Assembly: GCF_014201515.1 (NCBI RefSeq)
Contig: NZ_JACHEQ010000002.1
Span: 1-64,000, forward strand
Source of the DNA: Anoxybacillus mongoliensis
GTDB taxonomy: Bacteria > Bacillota > Bacilli > Bacillales > Anoxybacillaceae
Length of the DNA: 64,000 bases
Direction of reading: 5' to 3'
Both the position numbers and the translations under genes were made by a program. Positions 24,285-33,910 of the stretch are shown in pieces. A model generated the notes under the pieces. It made no database searches. It worked only from the letters and a program-made list of their open reading frames with translations, and was not told where the DNA came from. How positions within the stretch are numbered: position 1 is the stretch's first letter; every line of letters begins with the position of its first letter.

Positions 24285-26146
24285 TATCGTTTATTTTCCT
24301 GTTGTTTATTGTAGAAGCGCAACAAGTCTCCGTATACAATTTTGTCGGAGTAATCAAGCTCCTGGCGCGCCTTTTCCATGTACGGTTCACAGTAAGATCC
24401 ATCGACCTCTGTTCCTGTTTTCTTATCGTAACATGCGTTTTTTGTGTATACGTAGTCTTTCGTTACGAAGCTACCGTCACGAAGAACGGCAAAGTCAAGC
24501 TTATCTTTTGAAAATAAATCCTCACCAAAATGAATTTGATTGCGTGTATCAATACCAAGCAAGTGAAGCAGTGTTGGCTTGACATCAATTTGCCCAGACA
24601 CTTTTGAAATCACTTTCGGATGTTTATCTGTTACACCCGGGATATGAATGATCAATGGAACACGTTGTAATTGAACGTGGTCAAATGGTGTAATTTCATC
24701 CTTACCTAAATATTGAGCCATCGCTTTATTATGGTTTTCAGAAATACCATAATGGTCTCCATAAAGAATGATGATCGAGTTTTCATACAATCCTTCTTTT
24801 TTGAGCTGCTCAATAAATACTTTTAACGCCTCATCCATATATCGAACCGTCGGGAAATAACGGTTTAACGTCCGGCTATTTGATGTATACTCTGGAACCA
24901 TTTTATCCTCTTCCCCTAATTCAAATGGGAAGTGGTTCGTTAATGTAATAAACTTTGTATAAAATGGCTGTGGTAACGTTTTTAAATGTTGTACAGATTG
25001 CTCAAAAAACGGAATGTCTTTTAAACCCCAACCAACTGAATTTTCTTCTGTAATGTTATAGTCTGTCATCGAGAAGAAACGATCGTATTTCATTGATTGG
25101 TACATCACGTCACGGTTCCAAAAACTTTTATTGTTCGCATGGAACACCGCTGAATAGTACCCATAGTTTTTCAATATTTCTGGCGTGGCGTTGTACTCAT
25201 TTGTCGCGTGTGTGAAAAAGACTGCACCACGACCAAGAGGATACAATGAGTTTTCAATAATAAACTCCGCATCTGATGTTTTTCCTTGTCCTGTTTGATG
25301 GTAAAAGTTATCAAAATAATAACTTTGTTTAATAAAGTCATTTAAAAACGGCGTGATTTCTTGTCCATTCACCGTATTATTAATGACGAAGCTTTGTAAC
25401 GACTCCATCGAAACGATGATTACATTACGACCTTTTGCAATACCGAACAATTGTTTATTCGGTGCTTTCTCGTTTGCATTAATGTAGTTTTGAATATCCG
25501 CTAATTCACTACTATCCGCTAATGCACGTTGCGCTTTTGAACGCGACTGCAAAATAATATCATATACGTGATAGTTGTATATACCTAAGTTTTTAATTAA
25601 CATTTCACGGTCAAACGTGCGCGTTAACAGCTCTGGACGCTCTGTTTCCGCTAATCCTAGGTTAAATAGAGCAATGGCCAATGTCGCAAGAAAATACGTG
25701 CGACGAAAACGTTTTGTCGCTGGCACATATTGTGCAATAGATACTTTTTTATACGCCATCCAAGCAAGCAACCCAACATCAAGGAAAAAGAAAATGTCAG
25801 AAACGTTCATCAGTTCAAATACGCTATTTCCTAAATCACCCATGTTGTTCGTTTGGAACAGCACAGGAATGGTGATAAAGTCACTAAAAAAGCGATAAAA
25901 CATAACGTTCGCATACAAAACAAATGAAATAATGAAACTCGTAATGACAATATAGCGATTGCGTCTTTTCTCGCTCATAAACAAAGCAAGCCCAAAAATA
26001 AATAACAGGAAGCTTAATGGACTAATGAATAAAATAAACTCCTGCTTCCATGACTCAATTTTTATATCAAAACTATTTTTATACACTAAATATGTCTTCA
26101 TCCATAAAAGTAATACCGCAAAAAGAATGAAACGGTATTTTTTCAT
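24284..26146 (-). CDS. yqgS: lipoteichoic acid synthase-type polyglycerol phosphate transferase (YqgS)
   Basis: 620 aa. Five hydrophobic segments in the first 190 residues, then a large extracellular sulfatase-fold domain. Catalytic threonine in the [10 protein letters not shown] motif; Mn-binding region starts with [11 protein letters not shown], and further ligands are in LYGDHYGIS. Enzymes of this family polymerise glycerol phosphate from phosphatidylglycerol onto lipoteichoic acid. Neighbours suggest yqgS rather than the main ltaS (yflE). The start at 26146 follows GGAGGGAGATAT; the upstream frame to 26206 lacks a ribosome-binding site. Confidence 0.88.
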   Translation of the reverse strand: MKKYRFILFAVLLLWMKTYLVYKNSFDIKIESWKQEFILFISPLSFLLFIFGLALFMSEKRRNRYIVITSFIISFVLYANVMFYRFFSDFITIPVLFQTNNMGDLGNSVFELMNVSDIFFFLDVGLLAWMAYKKVSIAQYVPATKRFRRTYFLATLAIALFNLGLAETERPELLTRTFDREMLIKNLGIYNYHVYDIILQSRSKAQRALADSSELADIQNYINANEKAPNKQLFGIAKGRNVIIVSMESLQSFVINNTVNGQEITPFLNDFIKQSYYFDNFYHQTGQGKTSDAEFIIENSLYPLGRGAVFFTHATNEYNATPEILKNYGYYSAVFHANNKSFWNRDVMYQSMKYDRFFSMTDYNITEENSVGWGLKDIPFFEQSVQHLKTLPQPFYTKFITLTNHFPFELGEEDKMVPEYTSNSRTLNRYFPTVRYMDEALKVFIEQLKKEGLYENSIIILYGDHYGISENHNKAMAQYLGKDEITPFDHVQLQRVPLIIHIPGVTDKHPKVISKVSGQIDVKPTLLHLLGIDTRNQIHFGEDLFSKDKLDFAVLRDGSFVTKDYVYTKNACYDKKTGTEVDGSYCEPYMEKARQELDYSDKIVYGDLLRFYNKQQENKR

Positions 26147-26384
26147 ATATCTCCCTCCTTTAATCCATCCACATCCGATGTTTATTCTATGCTGTGTGAG
26201 GTACATCCGTTTTTTTACATTTTTTTATCTTAACCAAAGACAATATTAATACTTTCTTAACAAAAAAGCAACTGTTATCTTAAACTATAAACAATATAAT
26301 AGACAAGTCGCGCATCCACATATGACTGTTTTACACCTTTTCTTACAAAAAGGCAAGACGTTTTTTACCGACAAATTTTCGACA

Positions 26385-26414
26385 AAAAAACAGACGATTT
26401 CCTCGTCTGTTTTT
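26385..26414 (-). terminator. terminator of glcK
   Basis: ACAGACGA-ttcc-TCGTCTGT stem, A/T-runs on both ends, overlapping the glcK stop. Confidence 0.85.
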
Positions 26415-27378
26415 ATGCAATATTTTCTTTCACTAGCCACGCCCCACCGATTACACCAGCGTCATTTCCAAGGGTAGCAATGACAATGTCAGCAGCTTCG
26501 GCGACGCGCGGGAACGCAAAACGTTTAAAATGACGGGCAACCGCTTGCGCTAACATATCCCCTGCTTTCGACACACCGCCACCAATGACGATTTTCTCCG
26601 GATTTAAACCGTTTGCCAAATTAGCGAGCGCTAAACCAAGATGAAAGGTCACTTCATCAACAATGTGTAGCGCTAACGTATCATTTTTCTTCGCGGCATC
26701 AAATACATCTTTCGCGGTAACAGTTCCGGACTCTTTCCAAACATCTCGTAAACAACTCGGTTCGTTCGTTTGTTGTAAACGTTCCGTTGCAATACGAGCG
26801 ATACCCGTCGCTGAAGCAATTGTCTCTAAACACCCTGTTTTGCCACAATTACAAGATGCCCCTCCTTCTGGAATGGACGTGATATGGCCAATTTCGCCAC
26901 CGGCACCGTTTGTTCCATGAACAATTTGACCGTTTACGATCACACCGCCACCAACACCAGTGCCAAGCGTAACGAGAATTAAATTTTTCGCGCCATCGCC
27001 CGCTCCTTTCCACATTTCCCCGATCGCTGCAATGTTCGCATCGTTATCAACAACAACAGGAAGTCCTGTTTCCATTTCTAATCGATCTTTCAAAGGGAAG
27101 TTTTTCCACCCTAAATTTACTGCTTCATAAATATCCCCTGTCGCCATATTAACAGGTCCTGGGGCACCAATCCCAATACCGATAAGTCGTTCTTTTGATT
27201 CATCTAATTCGCGCAATTTCTCATCAATTGCTTTAGCAATATGTGTTATAATATGTTTTCCTTGTTCCGATTTGTCTGTTGGAATTTCCCATTTACAAAT
27301 GATTTCCCCATACATATTTACAAACGCTAATTTGACTGTCGTTCCACCTAAATCTACACCAACTAACCATTGTTCCAT
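26413..27378 (-). CDS. glcK: glucokinase GlcK (ROK family)
   Basis: 321 aa. ATP-dependent phosphorylation of glucose. N-terminal phosphate loop [14 protein letters not shown], catalytic aspartate in [10 protein letters not shown], second phosphate motif [10 protein letters not shown], and the ROK zinc motif GHITS...[10 protein letters not shown]. The start at 27378 (MEQWLVGV) is preceded by GATGAAGGAACA; the longer frame to 27426 overlaps yqgQ and lacks family similarity. Co-transcribed with yqgQ, as in B. subtilis. Confidence 0.95.
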   Translation of the reverse strand: MEQWLVGVDLGGTTVKLAFVNMYGEIICKWEIPTDKSEQGKHIITHIAKAIDEKLRELDESKERLIGIGIGAPGPVNMATGDIYEAVNLGWKNFPLKDRLEMETGLPVVVDNDANIAAIGEMWKGAGDGAKNLILVTLGTGVGGGVIVNGQIVHGTNGAGGEIGHITSIPEGGASCNCGKTGCLETIASATGIARIATERLQQTNEPSCLRDVWKESGTVTAKDVFDAAKKNDTLALHIVDEVTFHLGLALANLANGLNPEKIVIGGGVSKAGDMLAQAVARHFKRFAFPRVAEAADIVIATLGNDAGVIGGAWLVKENIA

Positions 27379-27385
27379 TGTTCCT

Positions 27386-27595
27386 TCATCCCTTTTCTCT
27401 TTTTTCTCGTTCGATTTGTGCTTCATGACGCAAAATGAGAAGCGCCATTTGGTAATCTTTCACGTCGACGAGCTGCGCTTGAAATAATTCTTTCAGTTCG
27501 TCTTCCATTAATTCTAAATCTGCAAGGCGATCACCGACATAAATAATCGTTCCATATTTTTTTAATAATTGTTGTACATCATATACAGATTTCAT
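27386..27595 (-). CDS. yqgQ: DUF910 family protein YqgQ
   Basis: 69 aa, soluble and mostly helical ([11 protein letters not shown], then a charged helix [15 protein letters not shown]). Matches YqgQ, whose crystal structure suggests a small nucleic-acid-binding helical bundle; function unknown. The ATG at 27595 has AGGTGAAGAAA upstream. It stops 7 nt before the glcK start, so they form one transcript. Confidence 0.85.
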   Translation of the reverse strand: MKSVYDVQQLLKKYGTIIYVGDRLADLELMEDELKELFQAQLVDVKDYQMALLILRHEAQIEREKREKG

Positions 27596-27705
27596 TTTCT
27601 TCACCTGTCGTGTATAAGCGTTTTCAATTTACATATTTTAAATGTATAAGGAAAACAAAAGGTCGTCAAGAACTGAACAATGTCTTTGCGATATTTTTCA
27701 CATTT

Positions 27706-29151
27706 TTACCGATCTGGATCTTTTGGATGTAAGACAGTTGGACGACGATTTTTCAATGGAATTGGGGAACGAATAAGTACATCGCGCATCCCACGATATG
27801 AAAATGGAATAAACGGCCATAAATACGGAACGCCAAACGATTGCATGCGTGCAAGCATGACTAACCATGCGGTAATGCCTACAACATAGCCAACAACACC
27901 AAATAACGCTGTTACAATCAGCAAAGCAAGGCGAACGAGCCGATTGGCCAATCCAAGCTCATAACTTGGTGTCGCAAACGTCCCAATAGTCGCCATCGCA
28001 AAATATAAAATGACTTCGTTAGAAAATAGCCCAACTTCAACGGCAATCCCACCGATCATTAGTGCAGCAACAAGCCCAAGCGCTGTTGCTAAAGCAGATG
28101 GAGTGTGAATGGCAGCCATCCGTAACATATCTAGCCCAAACTCGATAAGTAAAATTTGTCCAAATAATGGAATATTGCCTTCTGTTGATTTTGAGACAAA
28201 TGATAAAGCGTGCGGCACGAGTTCGGGTTTTTTCATCCACATATACCAAAGTGGCAGTAAAAAAATAGATAACCATACGGCGAGAAATCGTACGAAGCGT
28301 AAATATGCACCGACAATCGGCTTATTTCTATATTCTTCTGCGTGTTGTAAATGATGCCAAAATGTTGCTGGTGTAATTAACACACTCGGAGATCCATCAA
28401 CAAAAATAAGAACATGTCCTTCATATAAATGCGCTGCTGCCGTATCTGGCCTTTCTGTATAACGAACGACAGGATAAGGATTAAAATGCCTACCAGAAAT
28501 GAATTCCTCTACTGTTTTTTCTCCCATTGGTAAACCGTCGGTATCAATTTTCGCCAATGATTGTTTCACTTCTTCGACAATCTCTGCATTGGCAATATCC
28601 TCAATATAACAAACACATACATCCGTTTTTGAACGACGACCAATTTGCATATATTCCATTCGTAATGAACGATCACGTACGCGCCGTCTTGTTAGCGCCG
28701 TATTAAATACAATTGTTTCTACATACCCATCACGTGCACCTCGAACAACTCGCTCCATGTCTGGCTCTTGAGGTCCACGCACAGGATATGTACGTGCATC
28801 AATTAAAATCGCTTTTGCCATTCCATCAACAAATAAAGCTGTCGGTCCTGCCAACACTCCATCAATGATACGTTCAAAATCGTCTGTTTGATCGAGTTCA
28901 ACATACGGAAGATGCGTCCGTAACAATTTATCTAACGGTTGTTCATCTAACACACCGTCCGGCAATTCGGACAACAATTTCATTAAGTAATGGAGAATAT
29001 CATCTTTGACAAATCCGTCAATCATAAATAAAGCCATATCTTTTCCTGCATAATGAACATCTAAATAAATAACGTCAAAACTTTTCCCCACTCCAAGCTT
29101 TGTTTTCATATATGAAACGTTTTCTGAAAGACGCGAAGATACGCGCTTCAT
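27706..29151 (-). CDS. SpoVAF/GerA-family spore germination membrane protein
   Basis: 481 aa. Typical GerA-A subunit layout: about 280 soluble residues with VRGPQEPDMERVVRGARDG and RRRVRDRSLRMEYMQIG, then four to five membrane helices, and a C-terminal RRPTVLHPKDPDR. Sequence is closest in feel to SpoVAF (Ca-dipicolinate channel-associated germination factor) rather than to GerAA/GerBA. No GerB or GerC partner is adjacent. The gene stands alone and divergently from the next. The start at 29151 follows TAGGTGATCGGA. It interrupts the gluP-yqgQ pairing seen in B. subtilis. Confidence 0.82.
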   Translation of the reverse strand: MKRVSSRLSENVSYMKTKLGVGKSFDVIYLDVHYAGKDMALFMIDGFVKDDILHYLMKLLSELPDGVLDEQPLDKLLRTHLPYVELDQTDDFERIIDGVLAGPTALFVDGMAKAILIDARTYPVRGPQEPDMERVVRGARDGYVETIVFNTALTRRRVRDRSLRMEYMQIGRRSKTDVCVCYIEDIANAEIVEEVKQSLAKIDTDGLPMGEKTVEEFISGRHFNPYPVVRYTERPDTAAAHLYEGHVLIFVDGSPSVLITPATFWHHLQHAEEYRNKPIVGAYLRFVRFLAVWLSIFLLPLWYMWMKKPELVPHALSFVSKSTEGNIPLFGQILLIEFGLDMLRMAAIHTPSALATALGLVAALMIGGIAVEVGLFSNEVILYFAMATIGTFATPSYELGLANRLVRLALLIVTALFGVVGYVVGITAWLVMLARMQSFGVPYLWPFIPFSYRGMRDVLIRSPIPLKNRRPTVLHPKDPDR

Positions 29152-29272
29152 TCCGATCACCTACCTTACATGGACTACCATCCATCTTTGACATATCGAT
29201 ATTCATTCATACATATTTCGGTTTGTATACACATACATTTTTTATAAATGTATGCTTGACCGGAGGAATGAG

Positions 29273-30124
29273 ATGAAACGTTTCATATCGCTATTTATAC
29301 TGCTATTCGTATTTATCGTCATCGTCCAAGCTTTTGAGCGGCCTGCTCGCGAGACAATTATGTTTTTCCCGATCGATCCGACCGTTCGCTTTACAACTGC
29401 CGAAACAAAATTATCACTACAACCCCAAAAAAATTATGTCGTCGATTGGATCGTCACTTCATCGCTTGATCGAACCGCTTACTTACGACAAGATATTTCG
29501 TTATTGTTTGCTAATGGGAGGCTAATTTCCACGCAATCAAAATGGAAAGAGAATGGGAAAAATCTTATTCAACAAAAACAACTCAAACAAAAGGGAAGTC
29601 GATTGTTTCAAGCTATTTCGTATCATCAAGGGGAGTTGCATAACGGAAACAACATTCGAAGCAGTCAAAAAATGAGTGGAGATGTATTATATGTCATTGA
29701 CTCATCTTTCTTACCTCTTCAATCGTTTCGCAAACCAACGACAGCCGAACAAAAAACATGGGCAAATACATTAAATAAACAAACTCAAACGATTGTAAAC
29801 AAAGTTGCCGAGCAAATGGGAGGCATATTGGAAAAAGATGATTATTATCATTTGTATTTGCCTGAGCTTGTTCAATATAATGAGCAACCATTTATGGATT
29901 TAACGACAAATAAAACAGAAACGATGATCGGTAATTTATGGGAAGGTTTGTACAAAAACTATTTTTTAGGTATAAAAAAACAGAACGGTTCGATTGAATC
30001 ACCAATCGGTAGTACCGTTCCGCTCATTTTAATTAAAAAAGATTACAGTAAACTGTTTGTCGTGACAGAAACAGCAGATGGAGAGATCGTCATATTAAAA
30101 CAACTGCTCGAGTTCACGAAATAA
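29273..30124 (+). CDS. hypothetical membrane-anchored extracytoplasmic protein
   Basis: 283 aa. N-terminal hydrophobic segment (about residues 4-21, RFISLFILLFVFIVIV) without a clear cleavage site, then a soluble domain of about 260 residues expected outside the cytoplasmic membrane. No recognisable family. Clear ribosome-binding site CGGAGGAATGAG. It runs divergently from the SpoVAF-like gene, 121 bp apart, and its last 30 nt overlap the 3' end of convergent gluP. Its neighbour suggests a sporulation or germination link, which is inference only. Confidence 0.7.
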   Translation: MKRFISLFILLFVFIVIVQAFERPARETIMFFPIDPTVRFTTAETKLSLQPQKNYVVDWIVTSSLDRTAYLRQDISLLFANGRLISTQSKWKENGKNLIQQKQLKQKGSRLFQAISYHQGELHNGNNIRSSQKMSGDVLYVIDSSFLPLQSFRKPTTAEQKTWANTLNKQTQTIVNKVAEQMGGILEKDDYYHLYLPELVQYNEQPFMDLTTNKTETMIGNLWEGLYKNYFLGIKKQNGSIESPIGSTVPLILIKKDYSKLFVVTETADGEIVILKQLLEFTK

Positions 30125-31624
30125 TTGTTTATATTGTTCGTCATTTGGTTTAAGCTGCAACGCACGTTCTGCAGCTTGTTTTGCTTGTTCATAATTTTTT
30201 TCTTCTGCATACAACAGTGCTAAATAATAAAAGGCTTCGTGAAAACGGTCGTTTTTATGAAGCGCAGCATATAAATATTGTTTTGCACCGTCGTAATCTT
30301 TTTGTTGTATACGAATATAGGCGCGTAGAAAATCTGCTTTATATGCTTCAGCATCTTGTTCATGAATGAGTGTTAACATGTGTTCTGCTTGTTCGTATGC
30401 TCGTTCATCAATATACTGCTTTGACAACGCAAGAATGAGTTGTGCTTGATCTGCTGGCGGTCGTTGAAAGCCGACATATAAGCAAACAAGCGTAACGACC
30501 AATGTAAATAGAGCAGCTAACCATTGACCGAGACGAACACGTTCTTTTGGAAAATGGACGATGCTTGCAGCTAAAAATCCACCGATTAAGCCGCCAATGT
30601 GACCCGCATTATCGATATTTGGAACAACGAGACCAAATGCCAAGTTAATCCCAATCACTGTTAATACATTCATCCCAATCGTTCGAAAAAATACATGCGG
30701 ATATGCTCTTCCAAAGTAAAGCAAAGCGCCGAAACATCCGAAAATTGCACCGGACGCTCCCGCGGATACGGACGGTGAAAATAAAAAACTAGCGAGCGAG
30801 CCTGCAAAACCAGCGAAAAGATAAATAAATAAAAATCGAAATGAACCGTACAATTTTTCAACGAGCGGACCTAAATAATATAGCGCAAACGTATTCATGA
30901 CCAAGTGTAAAAAGCCAATATGTAAAAAGATAGGAGTAAAAAAGCGCCACCATTCTCCTTGCAAAATAAGTGGGTTAAATTTTGCACCGTATTGAATGAG
31001 CGTCAACGTATTTGTACTTCCACCGTTCCATTCTAAAATAAAAAACATCACCATTTGCAAAGCAATAAATACATATGTAAATCTTGCTTTTCCACGTTCA
31101 AATATGCGACGCTCATTTTCATGCATGCGCTCTGCAGACGATAAAACATGTTGTTTAAATATTTGCAACTCATTTTGCAACATCGGGGAATCATCAGGTA
31201 CATATATTTTCAATGCGTGGTGAAACAACACACTTAGTTCATGTAATGTCTCATACATATTGTTTTTATGCATGATAAATGTTTGCATATGTACTCGTTC
31301 AGTCTTAAACGGACGATGAACGTACCATTCCCAATCGTCAACAGGAGGATCCATCATGACGTATATGTTGACGACTTGCAGTTGGCGGCGAAATTGACTT
31401 CTCCGCCATTCGTCAACAACAACGAGCGCACGCTCCATATCATTTTTTAATGATACGCTCCAATCCATGTCTGCTCGAACGAGACGAATGAGTGGCGCTT
31501 TTCGTTCACGTGCAGATTGCAACCAAACTTCTTGTTCATCAGGCGACATATAGACGATAGTATAGTTTTCCTGCAAAAACTGAAATATCATTTGCCAATA
31601 TACAAAATCGAAGCGAATACTCAA
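30095..31624 (-). CDS. gluP: rhomboid intramembrane protease GluP
   Basis: About 509 aa. Domains in order: a cytosolic N-terminal part of about 170 residues, a six- to seven-helix rhomboid core with catalytic serine in GASGAIFG and histidine in IDNAGHIGGLIGG, and a C-terminal TPR region (EAFYYLALLYAEEKNYEQA). In B. subtilis GluP (YqgP) with YugP/FtsH degrades magnesium transporter MgtE. A TTG at 31624 with GGGAGAGGAAAGG is taken as start; an ATG at 31648 is the alternative. The 3' end overlaps the convergent gene by 30 nt. Confidence 0.92.
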   Translation of the reverse strand: MSIRFDFVYWQMIFQFLQENYTIVYMSPDEQEVWLQSARERKAPLIRLVRADMDWSVSLKNDMERALVVVDEWRRSQFRRQLQVVNIYVMMDPPVDDWEWYVHRPFKTERVHMQTFIMHKNNMYETLHELSVLFHHALKIYVPDDSPMLQNELQIFKQHVLSSAERMHENERRIFERGKARFTYVFIALQMVMFFILEWNGGSTNTLTLIQYGAKFNPLILQGEWWRFFTPIFLHIGFLHLVMNTFALYYLGPLVEKLYGSFRFLFIYLFAGFAGSLASFLFSPSVSAGASGAIFGCFGALLYFGRAYPHVFFRTIGMNVLTVIGINLAFGLVVPNIDNAGHIGGLIGGFLAASIVHFPKERVRLGQWLAALFTLVVTLVCLYVGFQRPPADQAQLILALSKQYIDERAYEQAEHMLTLIHEQDAEAYKADFLRAYIRIQQKDYDGAKQYLYAALHKNDRFHEAFYYLALLYAEEKNYEQAKQAAERALQLKPNDEQYKQLFRELEQLF

Positions 31625-31683
31625 CCTTTCCTCTCCCTTCGCTATCATACCCTTCTTTTACCACACTCTTTTACAAAGTGCAA

Positions 31684-31869
31684 CTATTTGTACTTTTGTA
31701 AAAATAATGTGGGCATCAGGCGATGGCGAATAAACGGAATGGACATCCCCCATTGTACAACTCGCTTTTGAATAGCTTCTCGTTTCAATATTTCATTCAA
31801 TAACCGATAACGAAAGCGGTAGAGAACAAGTCCTACCATCAACGTAAAGATGAATGTTTTTCCATTCAA
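31684..31869 (-). CDS. small membrane protein, YqgO-like
   Basis: 61 aa from a TTG start with GAGGAGGGTGATCATA in front of it. One hydrophobic segment (about residues 4-17), then a basic tail (ILKREAIQKRVVQWG). Position next to gluP is that of B. subtilis yqgO. Function unknown, and the start codon is a judgement. Confidence 0.62.
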   Translation of the reverse strand: MNGKTFIFTLMVGLVLYRFRYRLLNEILKREAIQKRVVQWGMSIPFIRHRLMPTLFLQKYK

Positions 31870-31915
31870 TATGATCACCCTCCTCACGTTTACCGTTCCC
31901 TTTTCTCGTTGAAAT

Positions 31916-31945
31916 TATAAAAAGGTTGCCTCATCATGAGACAAC

Positions 31946-31947
<2 letters not shown>
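31916..31947 (-). terminator. terminator of ldh
   Basis: AGGTTGTCTCAT/ATGAGGCAACCT stem with one mismatch, followed by TTTTTAT on the minus strand, starting at the ldh stop codon. Confidence 0.8.
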
Positions 31948-32914
<967 letters not shown>

Positions 32915-32962
32915 TTATATTATTTTACAATATGTGCATTGTTTATCTGTTTCACACTTACA

Positions 32963-32980
32963 TTGTACACTGTTTCACAA
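32963..32980 (-). promoter_or_regulatory. Rex-like operator over the ldh promoter
   Basis: TTGTGAAACAGTGTACAA matches the NADH-sensing Rex site TTGTGAA-N4-TTCACAA at 12 of 14 arm positions. Its right arm overlaps TACAAT (32967-32962), a likely -10. A second partial copy of TGTGAAACAG follows at 32956-32947. Confidence 0.55.
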
Positions 32981-33053
32981 AGTTTATGAGGCATGAATTA
33001 TTAACATTTTGTTAATTTTTTCTCCTGTATAATATGAAAACGCTTATGCTGTT

Positions 33054-33626
33054 TTATGATTCGCTTTCACAAACAATTATTCCTTTATTCGTAATCATCT
33101 TTTGAACAGGAATATCATGTTGTTCAATCGGCAACGTAGAAACAATTTGACAATCATATGCGAGTGAAAGGGTGTCGTTCGGAAAATCGACTAAATAACG
33201 ATCGTAATATCCTCCACCGTAGCCAAGACGATACCCTTGCCGAACGAAAGCAAGACCTGGAACGAATAGCAAATCGATTTCATGTTTTTGTACTTCTCTC
33301 GTTTCTTCTACAATCGGTTCATATAAATCAAAAAAAGTACGTTCTATTTGTTGAAAACAATCAATTTCTCGAAATGTCATTTGTTTCGTTGCTAGCTCGC
33401 ATTTCGGAATTGCAACCTTTTTTCCTTCTTTCCAAGCGCGTTCAATAATACGTATTGTGTCTACTTCTATTTGTCGTGAAATCGTAATGCCAATCATATG
33501 GGCCTTTTTCCAATAATGTTGCTGAAATAATATGTCGTGAATAATTCCCGCTTTTTGTGTACGTTCTTCTGTAGTCATATGTAAAATACGTTGTTTCATT
33601 TGCTGACGGAATCGTTTCTTATCCAT
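33054..33626 (-). CDS. yqgN: 5-formyltetrahydrofolate cyclo-ligase (YqgN)
   Basis: 190 aa. ATP-dependent conversion of 5-formyl-THF to 5,10-methenyl-THF, a folate repair step linked to the glycine cleavage system. Family motifs: basic N-terminal helix MDKKRFRQQMKQR, VPGLAFVRQGYRLGYGGGYYD as the nucleotide/folate loop, and the C-terminal DIPVQKMIT. Length is standard. It lies between rpmG and ldh in the leftward direction. Confidence 0.93.
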   Translation of the reverse strand: MDKKRFRQQMKQRILHMTTEERTQKAGIIHDILFQQHYWKKAHMIGITISRQIEVDTIRIIERAWKEGKKVAIPKCELATKQMTFREIDCFQQIERTFFDLYEPIVEETREVQKHEIDLLFVPGLAFVRQGYRLGYGGGYYDRYLVDFPNDTLSLAYDCQIVSTLPIEQHDIPVQKMITNKGIIVCESES

Positions 33627-33655
33627 TATCCTTCCCCCTCTTTCGCAAAAAAATA

Positions 33656-33682
33656 AGCAGCAGGAAAAAAATCCTACTGCTT
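33656..33682 (-). terminator. terminator downstream of rpmG
   Basis: AGCAGTAGGA/TCCTGCTGCT stem with one G-T pair and A/T loop, beginning at the rpmG stop; Ts follow only after a few bases (TTATTTTTTT). Confidence 0.65.
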
Positions 33683-33830
33683 ACTTCGTTTCACGATGAA
33701 CTGTTGCTTTTTTGTCTCGTGGGCAATACTTTTTCAATTCAAGGCGCTCTGGGTTATTGCGCTTATTTTTTGTTGAAATATAGTTGCGTTCGCCGCATTC
33801 TGTGCACGCTAACGTAATATTTACACGCAT
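33681..33830 (-). CDS. rpmG: 50S ribosomal protein L33
   Basis: 49 aa: [17 protein letters not shown] at the start and [18 protein letters not shown] at the end. It keeps Cys9, Cys12 and Cys36 but the fourth zinc cysteine is replaced (CPRD), so it is intermediate between zinc-binding C+ and zinc-free C- L33 forms. The start at 33830 follows GGAGGGAAAGAACG. Small basic protein of the large subunit near the E site. Confidence 0.94.
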   Translation of the reverse strand: MRVNITLACTECGERNYISTKNKRNNPERLELKKYCPRDKKATVHRETK

Positions 33831-33910
33831 CGTTCTTTCCCTCCAAACAAAAGTATTGTAATCACACCTTTCCATGATATCATTTTTCTTAAACAATTTC
33901 CATATCAATT

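Noticed and set aside
33830-33908. Longer N-terminus for L33.
   Set aside because: Not conserved, and the strong Shine-Dalgarno belongs to the internal ATG.
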